Assembly: GCA_037440765.1 (NCBI GenBank)
Contig: JBBITL010000018.1
Span: forward strand, 1 to 64,000
Length of the DNA stretch: 64,000 nucleotides
Source of the DNA: DTKY01 sp037440765
GTDB lineage: Bacteria; Acidobacteriota; Terriglobia; Bryobacterales; Bryobacteraceae
Direction: 5' to 3'
In this document: in pieces, positions 8,864 to 17,512 of the stretch
Layout: each line of letters opens with the position of its first letter
Position numbering within the stretch: the first letter of the stretch is position 1
Translations under genes and position numbers: made by a program
The notes under the pieces: model-generated
The model's database searches: none
Told to the model about the DNA's origin: nothing
The model's input: only the letters and a program-made list of their open reading frames with translations

Positions 8864-9820
8864 TCAACCCCCGATGGATGGCGCCTCATCCATCCGCCAC
8901 TCGGGGGCTCCGCCCGGCCGGCTGGCGACGAGCGCGCCGATGCGATTCCCGAACGCGGCGATCTCCCCGGGCGGCCAGCCCATCGACAGACCGTGAACGA
9001 ATGCGGCAGTGAATGCGTCACCCGCGCCCACCGTGTCGGCCACCTCCACCGGTATGCCCCCCGCGCTGGAGAAGTCGCCGTCGATCCAGACGGCGCAGCC
9101 GTGCTGGCCGAAGGTCACCGCTGCTGCCTCCCATCCAAACCGGAGAGCACCGGCGCGGCAGAAGGCCTCAACGCCCACGGGCAAATCGGCGAGCCGGGCA
9201 ACAACCTTCATCTCGGATTCGCTGAACTTCACGGCACGGGCCTGCCCCAGCAGCCCGATCACCAGCTCGGGCGAGTAGCATTCGGGTCTCAAGTTCAGAT
9301 CGTACACGGTGGCCGCCCCGGGCAGCGCGGCCACCAGCCGGCGCAGCGTCCGTCGTCCCTGGTCCGTCGTCATGAACAGAGTGCCATAGTACAGCCACCG
9401 CGGCGCCCATTGCGCCACGGCAGCGAATTGCGGGTCTGACAGCCGAACCGCGTCGTAAGCGGCGGGCCGCTGGATTCGAAAGCGGGTTTGGCCGTCCTGG
9501 CAAAGCTGAACCGAGGCAGTGCCAGTGGCGTGCCGGCCGGTGGTCTGGATGAAGCGGGCATTGATGCCCAGTCCTTGGATCTCCGTGAGCGCCGACGCCC
9601 CGAGTTGGTCGTCTCCAACCGCGCTGATCAGGGCAGCCTCGTGGCCCATCCGGCCAATGTGAGCCGCGAAGTTCAGCGCCGCGCCCCCCAACCTTCTGGA
9701 CTGGTCGAACACGTCCCACAAAACCTCGCCGAGAGCCAGGACGCGCCCGGGGCCGGCGGCTTTGAAACGTGCCCGCTGCACGGCCTGTTCGGTCAGATCA
9801 GATCTCCCGGCGTTGTTCAT
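8864..9820 (-). CDS. PfkB-family sugar kinase (fructokinase-like)
   Basis: This 318-residue kinase of the ribokinase/PfkB family begins with the fructokinase-like LALGEVLWDVF, then has the substrate-side LGGAALNFAAHIGRMG and the anion-hole signature DTVGAGDAFTAAFVHGL with the catalytic aspartate. It phosphorylates a free sugar in the cytoplasm. I chose ATG 9820 because AGGA lies about eight bases upstream and the extra residues before it look unlike the family. A TTG at 9856 would overlap the GntR stop. The gene directly follows the regulator and precedes a GH32 remnant and a sugar-porter gene, which favours fructose as substrate. Confidence 0.9.
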   Translation of the reverse strand: MNNAGRSDLTEQAVQRARFKAAGPGRVLALGEVLWDVFDQSRRLGGAALNFAAHIGRMGHEAALISAVGDDQLGASALTEIQGLGINARFIQTTGRHATGTASVQLCQDGQTRFRIQRPAAYDAVRLSDPQFAAVAQWAPRWLYYGTLFMTTDQGRRTLRRLVAALPGAATVYDLNLRPECYSPELVIGLLGQARAVKFSESEMKVVARLADLPVGVEAFCRAGALRFGWEAAAVTFGQHGCAVWIDGDFSSAGGIPVEVADTVGAGDAFTAAFVHGLSMGWPPGEIAAFGNRIGALVASRPGGAPEWRMDEAPSIGG

Positions 9821-9852
9821 CTGCTGATTCCTGGTGCGGCATGTCTCACGGG

Positions 9853-10977
9853 TCAACGGCCCGATCTCGCTGTCTTTGAATCCCTTGAGCCGCAGGACTC
9901 ACGGACAACCACACGGAAGTCCAACAGTATGTCACGGGCCGGAAGAGAGGGCCGCGCCAGGCGGTCCAGCATGTGAGCGACCGCCGTCGCTCCAATCGCG
10001 GCACAAGGCTGGTGGAGCGTCGTAAGGGGCACGGGCAGCAAGCTGGCGTATTTCACATCGTCCATTCCGGTCAGTCTGATCTGGCTCGGGACATCCACTC
10101 CCAGTTCCTGAAGGGTCTTCATCAGTTGTCCGGCAGTGAAGTCATTGGCGCAGACGATGCCGTCCGGATGCGTCCGGCCCAGAAGCGCCTTGACGCCCTC
10201 CTTGTCCCACGGCTCGATCCGGCTGAGGCTGCCGGGGTTGAACTCCAACCCTGCGTCGAGAACGGCTTCCCGGAATCCGGCCAGGCGGGCATCCACCGTC
10301 GGGGCCGATCGAGGGCGGCCCAGGAAGGCCAGCCGTGTGCAGCCTGCCCGCAGCAGATGCCTGGCCATGACATAACCCGCGCGCCGGTTGTCAATGCCCA
10401 CCAGGTCGTAGCGGCTCCGCTCCGGATATGCCACCAGGTCCCGGTCCAACAGCACGATGGGAGTGCCCGCGTCGTCGAAGACCTTGGCGATGCGCCGGTT
10501 GGTGGTGTCCTTCCCCGGCGTGAGCTCCAGCGGCGCAAAGAACACGCCGGCCACCTTCTTATCCAGCAGTTGCAGGCAGTGTTCCTTGGCTTCGGACTCC
10601 CTCGCTTCCGAGTCGGACAGAGGCCGGCACCAGAGCAGGGCGTGCCGCTCCATCTGCGGCGCCTGAACCATCCCCTGACAGATCGGCTCGAAAATCTCGG
10701 TCTGGCCCAACTCCGGTATCAAGAGTCCGAAAGTGAGGCAGTCCCCCGTCTCCTCTCTGACGTAGCTGCCCGACCCGGCGCGTCTTTCGATCAGGCCGGC
10801 GACCTGGAGTTCGCGAAGAGCCCGGTTCACCGTGATCCTCGACGTCGCGAACTTCCGCACCAATTCGGCTTCGCTGGGGAGTCGTTTACCCGGAGAATAC
10901 TGCCTGGACCGGATCGCATCCCTAAGTTCTTCAATTATCTGCTGGTATTTCGGCAGCGCCTGCACAGGAAGTGGCAC
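9853..10977 (-). CDS. GntR-HTH/LacI-sensor transcriptional regulator
   Basis: This 374-residue regulator fuses a GntR-type winged helix (about residues 8-75, with PSEAELVRKFATSRITVNRAL and GSGSYV) to a LacI/periplasmic-binding-like sugar sensor (about 80-360, with GVFFAPLEL, LLDRDL, VGIDNRRAGYVMARHLL and GMDDVKYASLLPVPLTT). This is the AraR-type architecture, normally a repressor released by a sugar or sugar phosphate. It heads the leftward sugar operon and diverges from a TonB receptor gene. The GTG start has no Shine-Dalgarno; instead an operator half-site (AATCTGA) lies immediately upstream, which suggests autoregulation. Confidence 0.93.
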   Translation of the reverse strand: MPLPVQALPKYQQIIEELRDAIRSRQYSPGKRLPSEAELVRKFATSRITVNRALRELQVAGLIERRAGSGSYVREETGDCLTFGLLIPELGQTEIFEPICQGMVQAPQMERHALLWCRPLSDSEARESEAKEHCLQLLDKKVAGVFFAPLELTPGKDTTNRRIAKVFDDAGTPIVLLDRDLVAYPERSRYDLVGIDNRRAGYVMARHLLRAGCTRLAFLGRPRSAPTVDARLAGFREAVLDAGLEFNPGSLSRIEPWDKEGVKALLGRTHPDGIVCANDFTAGQLMKTLQELGVDVPSQIRLTGMDDVKYASLLPVPLTTLHQPCAAIGATAVAHMLDRLARPSLPARDILLDFRVVVRESCGSRDSKTARSGR

Positions 10978-10995
10978 AATCTGATATTACAGCAT
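10978..10995. promoter_or_regulatory. Imperfect second operator site next to gntR start
   Basis: AATCTGA at 10978-10984, a 4-base spacer, then ACAGCAT repeats one arm of the perfect palindrome at 11087-11104 and keeps four of seven bases of the other. It lies directly upstream of the GntR GTG codon. I infer an autoregulatory site, about 110 bp from the main one. Confidence 0.4.
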
Positions 10996-11036
10996 TTCGG
11001 CGAGTTTGGCAACTACCTTGATTCAAGGATTTTTTC

Positions 11037-11065
11037 TTGACATGCTCCCGTGCGAGACGTAGCAT
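11037..11065 (+). promoter_or_regulatory. Sigma-70-like promoter of the TonB receptor gene
   Basis: TTGACA (11037-11042) is followed after exactly 17 bases by TAGCAT (11060-11065, four of six consensus bases). A start site near 11072 would place the AATCTGA palindrome just downstream, a typical repressor position. Confidence 0.5.
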
Positions 11066-11086
11066 ATTGTAAGGCCTGCTTGAGTA

Positions 11087-11104
11087 AATCTGACATATCA
11101 GATT
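11087..11104. promoter_or_regulatory. Palindromic operator AATCTGA-N4-TCAGATT
   Basis: The 18-bp sequence AATCTGACATATCAGATT has perfect 7-base arms around CATA. It lies in the gap between the divergent GntR/LacI-type regulator and the TonB receptor gene, downstream of the likely promoter, and one arm recurs at the regulator start. Binding by the GntR protein is inferred. Confidence 0.6.
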
Positions 11105-11132
11105 AGGACATACGCCCGGTCGAGCAGGTGAG

Positions 11133-11171
11133 CCGAGGGGGCGTCAGCGCAAGGCCCTAGACTCCCCTCGG
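11133..11171 (+). promoter_or_regulatory. Leader hairpin before the TonB receptor gene
   Basis: CCGAGGGG (11133-11140) and CCCCTCGG (11164-11171) are perfect 8-base complements with a 23-base loop. The 3' arm ends about 16 bases before the ATG at 11188, close to the ribosome site GGTGGAGAG. No U-run follows, so it is not a standard terminator. It does not match a riboswitch class that I recognise. Confidence 0.4.
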
Positions 11172-11187
11172 GGAAAGGTGGAGAGAG

Positions 11188-14100
11188 ATGAGACAAGCAT
11201 GGTACGCGGCCGTGCTGGCCGCGATGTTGAGTGGCGCCCTTTTCGGCCAGGCACTCAGTGGAACGGTTGCCGGCACCGTCACCGACCAAGCCGGTGCGGT
11301 AATTCCTGGCGCCAGGGTCACCCTAACGAACGAAGGAACCCAGTTTACGCGGGCGGTGGTGACGAACCAAAGCGGCCAATACGTCGCCTCCTCGTTCCCG
11401 CCAGGCAGGATCCGGCTGATGGTGGAGCTGCCGGGATTCCAGAGACTGGTGCGCGAGGGAGTCGAGCTTACGGCGGCCGACACCCTCACGGTCAACCTGC
11501 AACTCCAGGTGGGCAACGTCCAGCAGACCATCGAGGTGACCGGCGCGGCTCCGCTGCTGCAAACCCAAACCGCCACCGTGTCGTCTTTGGTGACGAACCA
11601 GCAGATTATGGAAATCCCGCTGAACGGCCGGTCTTTCACGCAGTTGCTCCAGCTCACGCCTGGCGTAGCCGCCGCGACGCCGGAACTGACCGCGAGCGGA
11701 TTCGGCTATCGGGCTCGCGCCAACCAGGCTGTCAGCATCGGCGGCTCGCAGACCGGCAACAACAGCTACCTGGTCGACGGGATGTACAACAAGGAACTCT
11801 GGCTGAACGGCCTGGTCATCGTCCCCACGATCGACTCCATCCAGGAAGTGCGCGTCATGGCGAGCAATTTCTCGGCGGAGTACGGTGACGCCGCAGGGGC
11901 GGTGACTGTGGTTCAGACCAAGTCCGGCACAAACCAGTTTCACGGCAGCCTGTACGAGTTCTTGCGGAACGACAAGCTCGACGCCAACAGCTTCTTCAAC
12001 AACCGGCAGGGGGTGCCCAAGACCGCGTTCCGGCGCAACGAATTTGGCGGGACGATCGGCGGCCCGGTTCAGAGAGACAAGACCTTCTTCTTCGGCGACT
12101 ACCAGGGGATCCGGCGCCGCCAGCCCACTTCGAGCATCTCCACGATTCCGACGGTGGCCCGAATGGACATGATCCGGACCGGCGATTTCAGCGGCTTGGG
12201 GCAGCAGATCTACGATCCCGTCACCCTGGCGCCCGGACCGAACAACACCCAGGTTCGAGCGCCGTTCGCCGGAAACCGGATTCCGTCCAATCGCATCGAC
12301 CCGGTTGCCGTGAAGCTGATCAACCTGTTGCCTGAGCCGCAGATTGCGGCGACGACTCGCAACTATACACACGTCGACAGGACCACCCAACGGACCGACC
12401 AGTTCGGCGTTCGTCTCGACCGCAACATCGGCGCCGCCGACCGGCTGTTCTTCAAGTACAACTACGACAATACCTACACGCGTTCTCCGGGCAGCATCCC
12501 CGCTCCGGCGGGCGCCGGAATCCCGATAGGCCCATACGTGACCGGGGGATCGGGCACGACGCTTAAGAACTGGTCGGTCGGCCTGAACTTCACCAAGGTC
12601 ATCGGCACGAACGTCGTCAATGAGACGCGGCTTGGCGCCGTGCGCTGGAATTTCGGTCTGCTGCCCGCCGGCACGCCGTTCCCCACGGCCGCCGCCCTCG
12701 GCATGCCCGGCATTAACATCAGCGACAACTCAGGGGGACTGCCCGGCTTCACCATTTCCGGCGGATTCGCCACTATTGGCGATGCCAGCACGTTCCCCGA
12801 GTTCAGCCGGACCGTCAGCTACCAATACGAGAACATCACCACCGTCGCCAGGAGCTCCCACACCGTGAAGTTCGGCGTGCGTTACCTGCGGCACGTGTTC
12901 AATGGCTACTCCGCGTTCCCAACGCGGGGAACGTACACATTCAACGGCCAATTCACCCGGCAGATGGGGACGAGCACAGCCGCGACGGCGCTCTCCGACT
13001 TCGCTCTCGGCGCGCCCGATACGGTCAACCGCGGCTACTTCCCCGGGGTCTTCGGCATACGCTTTCCCGCTTTCGCAGGCTTCGTGGAGGATACCTGGCG
13101 GGTCAACAACAGGCTGACGCTGAACCTGGGACTGAGGTATGAGCTCCAAGGTTCCCCGTACGAGGTCCACGACCGCTGGTCCAACTTCAACATCGTCACC
13201 GGCAAGCTGATGATCGCCAACCTGGAGGGCAACAGCCGCACCGTGCGGAACCATGACACCAACAACTTCGGCCCTCGGGTCGGCATCACCTATCAGTTGG
13301 ATTCGAAGACCGTCATCCGGACAGGAGCAGGTGTCTCTTATACGGAGCAGTTTGACGGAGGGACGCAACTGTACAAGAACCTCCCGTACATGGTGACCCA
13401 GAGGATCGCGACGGACCAGAACGGCTCGCCGGCGCGTTACATCCGGGACGGCCTGCCGCTGCCGGTAGCCTTGTCGCCCGCCGATCCAGCCGTCAACGGC
13501 GGCAGCCCCATGGCGTACCCGATCGACTTCAGGACTCCCAAGATGTTCCAGTGGAGCTTCGGCCTTCAGCGTGAGATCCTGCCGGACCTGATGCTGGAGA
13601 CATCCTACGTCGGCTCGCGCGGCATCAACCTGATGGCGAAGGTCAACACCAATCAGCCCTACCCCGGTCCGGGCGCCCGGGACCCGCGACGCCCCCTCTA
13701 TCCGGTGAATCAGATCGTGGGCGACAACATCTACCACGACAACTGGGGAGCCTCGAAGTACCATTCCCTGCAAGCCCGCGTCCAGACCAGGGCGCGCCAT
13801 GGCCTCACGACCGGCCTCTCCTACACGTGGGCCAAGAACATGATCAACACGGGGGAGAACCAGGGCGCCAACACGGCGCAGGACGCGCGCAACTTGCAGG
13901 TGGAGTGGGGCAACGCCGCCGTGAATCGCCGCCACGTGGTCGTGATCAACCACGTGTACCAGTTGCCGTTCGGTAAGGGAAGGTCACACCTGGCAGAGGG
14001 CCTGCTGGGCCACATTGTGGGGAATTGGAACGTCTCAGGCGTCTGGAGCATGATGACGGGAACCTGGTTCACTCCCCGCAACCCCACCGAAGTCTCCAAC

Positions 14101-14475
14101 GCCAGAGACAGCTGCAACGGTTGCCCCGCCGAACGGCCCAACCGCATCGGCAACGGGAACCTGCCGAATGACCAGCGAACGATCGACCGATGGTTTGACA
14201 CAACCGCCTTTCAGGTTCAGCCCCAGTTCACGTTCGGGAACGCCGGCAACAACATCCTGGAGGGGCCCGGGTACTTCAATCTGAACGCCGGGATTCACCG
14301 CGACTTCTCCATCAACGAGCGCTGGAAAGCCGCCTTCCGCTGGGAGATGTTCAACGCCCTTAACCGTGCGAACTTCAATAACCCCAGTTCCACGATCAAC
14401 TCTGCGACTACCGGACAGATCAGCGGAACGCAGCCCGCCCGGAGCATGCAGTTGGGGTTGAAGATCTCGTTCTGA
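11188..14475 (+). CDS. TonB-dependent receptor, Oar-like, with CarboxypepD_reg domain
   Basis: This 1095-residue outer-membrane protein has a signal peptide (MRQAWYAAVLAAMLSGALFGQ), a carboxypeptidase regulatory-like beta-sandwich (about 24-105: GTVAGTVTDQAGAVIPGARV to GFQRLVREGVEL), a plug domain (about 120-235, IPLNGRSFTQLLQLTPGV, SNFSAEYGDAAGAVTVVQTKSG), and a long beta barrel ending in GLKISF with the terminal phenylalanine typical of outer-membrane proteins. Such Oar-like receptors are abundant in Solibacter-type Acidobacteriota and are thought to import oligosaccharides or other large substrates. The ATG has a clear GGTGGAGAG ribosome site. Divergent control with the GntR sugar operon and the following DUF1080 gene suggest carbohydrate uptake. 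The substrate is not readable from sequence. Confidence 0.93.
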   Translation: MRQAWYAAVLAAMLSGALFGQALSGTVAGTVTDQAGAVIPGARVTLTNEGTQFTRAVVTNQSGQYVASSFPPGRIRLMVELPGFQRLVREGVELTAADTLTVNLQLQVGNVQQTIEVTGAAPLLQTQTATVSSLVTNQQIMEIPLNGRSFTQLLQLTPGVAAATPELTASGFGYRARANQAVSIGGSQTGNNSYLVDGMYNKELWLNGLVIVPTIDSIQEVRVMASNFSAEYGDAAGAVTVVQTKSGTNQFHGSLYEFLRNDKLDANSFFNNRQGVPKTAFRRNEFGGTIGGPVQRDKTFFFGDYQGIRRRQPTSSISTIPTVARMDMIRTGDFSGLGQQIYDPVTLAPGPNNTQVRAPFAGNRIPSNRIDPVAVKLINLLPEPQIAATTRNYTHVDRTTQRTDQFGVRLDRNIGAADRLFFKYNYDNTYTRSPGSIPAPAGAGIPIGPYVTGGSGTTLKNWSVGLNFTKVIGTNVVNETRLGAVRWNFGLLPAGTPFPTAAALGMPGINISDNSGGLPGFTISGGFATIGDASTFPEFSRTVSYQYENITTVARSSHTVKFGVRYLRHVFNGYSAFPTRGTYTFNGQFTRQMGTSTAATALSDFALGAPDTVNRGYFPGVFGIRFPAFAGFVEDTWRVNNRLTLNLGLRYELQGSPYEVHDRWSNFNIVTGKLMIANLEGNSRTVRNHDTNNFGPRVGITYQLDSKTVIRTGAGVSYTEQFDGGTQLYKNLPYMVTQRIATDQNGSPARYIRDGLPLPVALSPADPAVNGGSPMAYPIDFRTPKMFQWSFGLQREILPDLMLETSYVGSRGINLMAKVNTNQPYPGPGARDPRRPLYPVNQIVGDNIYHDNWGASKYHSLQARVQTRARHGLTTGLSYTWAKNMINTGENQGANTAQDARNLQVEWGNAAVNRRHVVVINHVYQLPFGKGRSHLAEGLLGHIVGNWNVSGVWSMMTGTWFTPRNPTEVSNARDSCNGCPAERPNRIGNGNLPNDQRTIDRWFDTTAFQVQPQFTFGNAGNNILEGPGYFNLNAGIHRDFSINERWKAAFRWEMFNALNRANFNNPSSTINSATTGQISGTQPARSMQLGLKISF

Positions 14476-14491
14476 TGCTCAGCGAGGCGAA

Positions 14492-15295
14492 ATGAAGAGA
14501 ACACTGCTTCTGACAGCGGCGCTGTGGGTGCTGGCGCCTGGGGCCTTACCCCAGGCGCCTCCCGGCGCCACGGAGGGGCCGGCACGGCGGGGCGGGATGC
14601 CTCCACGCGACATCGCGGCTGAGATGAGGAGTCCGCAGCCTCGCGCCGTCACGCCGGGCAAGACGCCGGGGGACCCTCCTTCCGACGCGGTGATCCTGTT
14701 TGACGGCAAGGACATGTCCCAGTGGTCTCTCCGGGACGGTTCTCCGGCCAAGTGCGAGGTTCACAACGGCGAGATGCGCTGCACGACCGGTGTGGGCAAT
14801 ATCTTCAGCAAGCCCACTTTCCGGAGTGCTCAGATCCACATCGAGTTCGCTCCGCCGGACATGCCCGCGGTCCGGGCGAATGGCCAGGTGGATCCCCAGG
14901 TCAAGGGAAACAGCGGCGTCTACCTTCACGGCCGCTACGAGATTCAAATCCTGGATTCGTATAACAACCCAACCTACGCCAACGGCTCAAACGGAGCTCT
15001 CTACGGCGTAGCGGCGCCGCTGGTGAACGCGTCGCGCCCGCCGGACCAGTGGCAGACATTTGATATCATCTTCCGCGCCCCCAAGTGCGAGGGGGAAAAG
15101 CTGGTGTCGCCGGGCAGCGTGACGGCACTACACAACGGCGTGCTGATCATAGAGAACGCGTCGCCTCGCATCCGCCAGACCTGCGCTCAGGGGATCGGGG
15201 AACCCGGCCCCTTAATGCTCCAGGACCACGAGCCGAACGGCCCCAAGACCGTGATGCGTTTTCGCAACATATGGTACCGTCCGTTAGAAGAGTAA
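14492..15295 (+). CDS. Secreted DUF1080 (3-keto-disaccharide hydrolase-type) protein
   Basis: This 267-residue protein has a signal peptide (MKRTLLLTAALWVLAPGALPQ), a low-complexity proline/glycine-rich linker to about residue 65, and a concanavalin-like DUF1080 domain (about 66-265). The family marks are VILFDGKDMSQWSLRDG, GVYLHGRYEIQILDSY and, at the end, VMRFRNIWYRPLEE. DUF1080 members include enzymes that cleave 3-keto-glycosides. It lies 17 bp after the TonB receptor gene and 7 bp before the AGE-family pseudogene, so the three look like one transcription unit. Its exact glycoside is unknown. Confidence 0.88.
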   Translation: MKRTLLLTAALWVLAPGALPQAPPGATEGPARRGGMPPRDIAAEMRSPQPRAVTPGKTPGDPPSDAVILFDGKDMSQWSLRDGSPAKCEVHNGEMRCTTGVGNIFSKPTFRSAQIHIEFAPPDMPAVRANGQVDPQVKGNSGVYLHGRYEIQILDSYNNPTYANGSNGALYGVAAPLVNASRPPDQWQTFDIIFRAPKCEGEKLVSPGSVTALHNGVLIIENASPRIRQTCAQGIGEPGPLMLQDHEPNGPKTVMRFRNIWYRPLEE

Positions 15296-15301
15296 GTGGC
15301 C

Positions 15302-16398
15302 ATGATCACGACAAACCCTTCGCGCCGTGTCTTTCTTTGGGCTGGCGGGAGCGGGGACGTCCCTGCCGGGCAGGCTCGCGTTCTCCCAGAGCCGGGCCGC
15401 TGGCCGCATTGACGAGGCCTGGTTTCGGGAGCGGCTCGCGCAGCAGACCGAGCGAAGCCTCAATACGCTGGTGACGCCGACCGGTTTTCTCGGAGGGGCG
15501 GGACAAGCAGCACGGGGGCCTCTACGCGGCGGTCGATCCCAGCGGCAAGGTGCTCGATGACCGGAAGGAGAGCCGCGGGACAGCCCACGCCATACTCGGC
15601 CTCTCGCTCGCCGGCCGGGCCACCGGCCGGAAGGCCTACGGCGACGAAGCGCTGGGAATCCGGTCCGAGATGAAAAAGGGTCTCCAGGACCAGTACGGCC
15701 TGTTCAAGCGCGAGACCTCGCGGGACTTCAAGGTTGAGGGGCCCGTGAAGAAGACGCAGAACCCCGTTATGCATCTGTTCGAGGCCTTGCTGTCGCTGCA
15801 CGATACCACCCGGTCCAAGACCGTCTGCCAGGACATCGAGCGCCTGGCGGACACCGTGCTCTCACGGCTATATCGCGAACCTGGCTACATTCCGGAGCTG
15901 TACGACCGCGACTGGAAGCCCGTACCGGCGGGGCCGCCCGGCCAGACTGAGCCCGACGGCAGCCCGCTCGACGTTTACAACGCCTGCGCGCCCGCCGCCC
16001 AGACGGGCCACATCGAGATCGGGCACCTCATCGAATGGGCGTTCTTGTTCAGCCGCGCAGCGGAGAAGGGTTTCCCGCGCAAGTGCCTGGGCTCCGGCGG
16101 GCGCCTGTTGAACTACGCCCTGAAGTCCGGGTACGACCACCAGAGCGGCGGCGTTTTCGGATACACGGACTACGAGGGGAAACCTACCGCTGACAGCAGC
16201 ACGCGAGGGTGGCAGATCGCCGGGCTTCTGAAGACGCTCGTGCACTGGGCTGTGCTGCGGAACCGGGAGGACCTCTGGGAGCCGTTTGACTAGTCCCTGG
16301 CCGCGGTCAAGTCCTCCGGATCTCTGCCCGGCGGATACCACGGCTGCGGCATGTACGCCGAGGTGCTGCGGCTGGCGGCGATGGGGACCCGCGCCTGA
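15302..16398 (+). pseudogene. Decayed Tat-exported AGE-family (N-acylglucosamine 2-epimerase-like) gene
   Basis: The reading frame is broken three times. It starts at ATG 15302 with a Tat motif (SRRVFL), shifts frame near 15330 into FGLAGAGTSLPGRLAF, then shifts again near 15490 between LVTPTGFL and GRDKQHGGLYAAVDPSGK. It then meets an in-frame TAG at 16291, after which coding-like sequence continues (SLPGGYHGCGMYAEVLRLAA) to TGA at 16396. AGE-family helical-barrel motifs are clear: NPVMHLFEALLSL and IEIGHLIEWAFLF. The family interconverts or modifies sugars. Three lesions in 1.1 kb favour a true pseudogene over sequencing error, but errors cannot be ruled out. It was probably the third gene of the receptor-DUF1080 unit. 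Confidence 0.8.
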
Positions 16399-16427
16399 AA
16401 GCCGGCGGCAGCGAGCAACGCGCGTTG

Positions 16428-17456
16428 TTACGCCTGCCCCGCCAGGGCCACCACGATGATGGCGACGATCAGCACCAGGATGCCTGACCAGCACAGACAG
16501 CGTGCCGTCCCGCTCGTGCCGGCCCACTCGCCCGTGAGCATGCCCAGCACGTTGGCCACGATGATGTTCATCGACATGAAGACCGGCCAGCCCAGCACCG
16601 CGCCGAGCGGCCCCATCATGCCTGCGCCCACCCCGTACAGGCTGATGCCGCCATACCAGAGCAGGCCCATAAGCGACGCTCCCAGGAAGTAGAGGATCGA
16701 AACGCCGGAGCCGCCGTATCGCGACCAGGTCTTCTTCTTGCACAGCAGGTAGACCGGGTAGAGGGCGTTGGGCAGAAATCCGGCGGCCAGCGCCGGCGCC
16801 CAGATGGCGCTTGAGGCGAAATCCGGCAGCGCGCCGAAAGTGACGGCGGCGTCCTGTAGCGGCTTGCCGAAGACGAAGCTGAAGTTCAGCGACGGCGACA
16901 GTACCCCCGAGGCCAGGCAGATGATCAGGCCCGTTTTGAAGAGGTTCGGGTCGGATAGCCCCGTGCGGCCCGCGCGCTCCCGGTCGCGCCGCGCCCCGGC
17001 GTTGGCCAGCAGGATGATCCCCGCGATGACCAGCACCAGCGAGCCCAGCAGCATAAGGCCGCGCCGCGTGTACAAGTCCGTCGGGCTCAGCACCAGCAGC
17101 GGCAGCAGCGTTCCGAAGGAACTGGTGATGCCCAGGATGATGGCGAAGGCGAGCGCCATCCCCACGCGGCTGACTCCCAGGCCAAAAAGCGTCGAGCCCA
17201 GCCCCCAGCCGAAACCGAACAGCGCCACCAGGGCGATGGAGGACGCCGGAGCCGTGCTGTAGACATCTGAGAGCGCAGGGATGGTGTACCAGGCCAGCGC
17301 GCATGGAAGGACGACAAGGCCGGCGACGGAATACACCAGCCAGGTGTTCTCCCACTGCCACCGGCGTTCCATGCGCTTCATGGGAAGGGCGAAACTGCCC
17401 TGGAACAGGCCGCCCAGTGCGGCGAGAAGCACTCCGAGGTTCACTTGACTGTGCAT
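16428..17456 (-). CDS. RhaT-like sugar:proton symporter
   Basis: This 342-residue membrane protein has about ten hydrophobic helices and the length of RhaT (about 344). Its N-terminus, LGVLLAALGGLFQGSFALPM followed by KRWxWENTWL-like residues (RRWQWENTWLVYS), is the strongest resemblance; the C-terminal half has WPVFMSMNIIVANVLGMLTGEW. RhaT is a drug/metabolite-superfamily L-rhamnose permease, but relatives may carry other sugars. The gene converges on the AGE pseudogene (29-bp gap containing the palindrome CAACGCGCGTTG) and diverges from the MtaB-type gene. The ribosome site is weak. Confidence 0.78.
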   Translation of the reverse strand: MHSQVNLGVLLAALGGLFQGSFALPMKRMERRWQWENTWLVYSVAGLVVLPCALAWYTIPALSDVYSTAPASSIALVALFGFGWGLGSTLFGLGVSRVGMALAFAIILGITSSFGTLLPLLVLSPTDLYTRRGLMLLGSLVLVIAGIILLANAGARRDRERAGRTGLSDPNLFKTGLIICLASGVLSPSLNFSFVFGKPLQDAAVTFGALPDFASSAIWAPALAAGFLPNALYPVYLLCKKKTWSRYGGSGVSILYFLGASLMGLLWYGGISLYGVGAGMMGPLGAVLGWPVFMSMNIIVANVLGMLTGEWAGTSGTARCLCWSGILVLIVAIIVVALAGQA

Positions 17457-17512
17457 GAGGACGTCTCTTGGGGATTCGCTGTCCCCGAAATACTACCATA
17501 GGCAATAGGGGC

